Source: Thermodesulfovibrionia bacterium (GTDB lineage: Bacteria; Nitrospirota; Thermodesulfovibrionia; UBA6902). From it: a DNA stretch of 5,571 bases. The notes under the pieces were generated by a model that saw only the letters and a list, made by a program, of their open reading frames with translations, was not told where the DNA came from and did not search any database. Of this stretch, positions 5,482 through 5,571 are shown one piece after another. Where the stretch lies: assembly GCA_947258735.1 (NCBI GenBank), contig CAMYJJ010000196.1:1-5571 (forward strand). The letters run 5' to 3'. The translations under genes and the position numbers were made by a program. Position 1 is the stretch's first letter. Each line of letters starts with the position of its first letter.

Positions 5482-5571
5482 CTAACTCTTTTCTGATATA
5501 AGTTCACGGACATGCCTTCGAATGTCATTGATATTCATAGGTTTTTTCAAAAATCTTATGCTGTTTTCAGT
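5482..5571 (-). CDS. Response-regulator receiver domain, C-terminal end (partial)
   Basis: The last 29 codons before TAG (5482-5484) read to the window edge and contain IRFLKKPMNINDIRRHVRELI. This is the end of a CheY-like receiver domain: a beta-5 strand, the conserved switch lysine followed by proline (K-P), then the last helix. The protein ends only about 18 residues after that K-P pair, so no DNA-binding output domain follows. It is either a stand-alone receiver, a protein with its output domain in front, or a hybrid histidine kinase with a C-terminal receiver; the sequence beyond 5571 is needed to decide. The phospho-acceptor aspartate lies outside the window. The frame is identified from this short motif only. 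Confidence 0.7.
   Translation of the reverse strand, partial: TENSIRFLKKPMNINDIRRHVRELISEKS

Overview
The window is bacterial chromosomal DNA of moderate, slightly AT-leaning composition with six recognisable protein-gene loci and the tail of a seventh. No rRNA, tRNA, CRISPR array, insertion sequence or phage gene was seen. Good Shine-Dalgarno sequences (AAGGAG, AAGGAGGA, GAAAGGA) and near-consensus sigma-70-type promoters are present. The CinA sequence and the small SRPBCC protein recall the Bacteroidetes/Chlorobi side of bacteria. That placement is an impression from remembered family sequences and is weak.

Layout: (1) 5-1267 (+), complete cinA, a nicotinamide-nucleotide amidase fused to a MoCF-binding-type domain. 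(2) 1317-1559 (-), the first third of an Fe/Mn superoxide dismutase that keeps its promoter and ribosome site but has lost the rest of the enzyme. (3) 1816-2748 (-), a tandem-domain universal stress protein of the UspE type with its own promoter. (4) 2749-3103, a 355-base divergent intergenic region with promoters for the stress gene and for the rightward genes. (5) 3104-3918 (+), a Kef-type cation/proton antiporter gene with a large internal deletion, leaving the first membrane half and the end of the TrkA-N domain in different frames. (6) 3920-4339 (+), a PsiE-family four-helix membrane protein. (7) 4370-4840 (+), a small SRPBCC-fold protein. (8) 4882-5340 (-), a DoxX/DUF417-like membrane protein. 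(9) 5482-5571 (-), the last 29 residues of a response-regulator receiver domain, followed by a likely terminator.

How the genes relate: the gene content from 1317 to 5340 points to stress and envelope maintenance (oxidative defence, universal stress, ion/proton exchange, PsiE, DoxX). The kef remnant, psiE and possibly the SRPBCC gene look like one rightward transcription unit from a TTGACA promoter near 2986. The most notable observation is that two genes about 2 kb apart (sod and kef) each carry a recognisable intact start followed by loss of the catalytic or transport core. This could be genuine gene decay or an assembly problem. I did not find evidence for a new multi-gene system.
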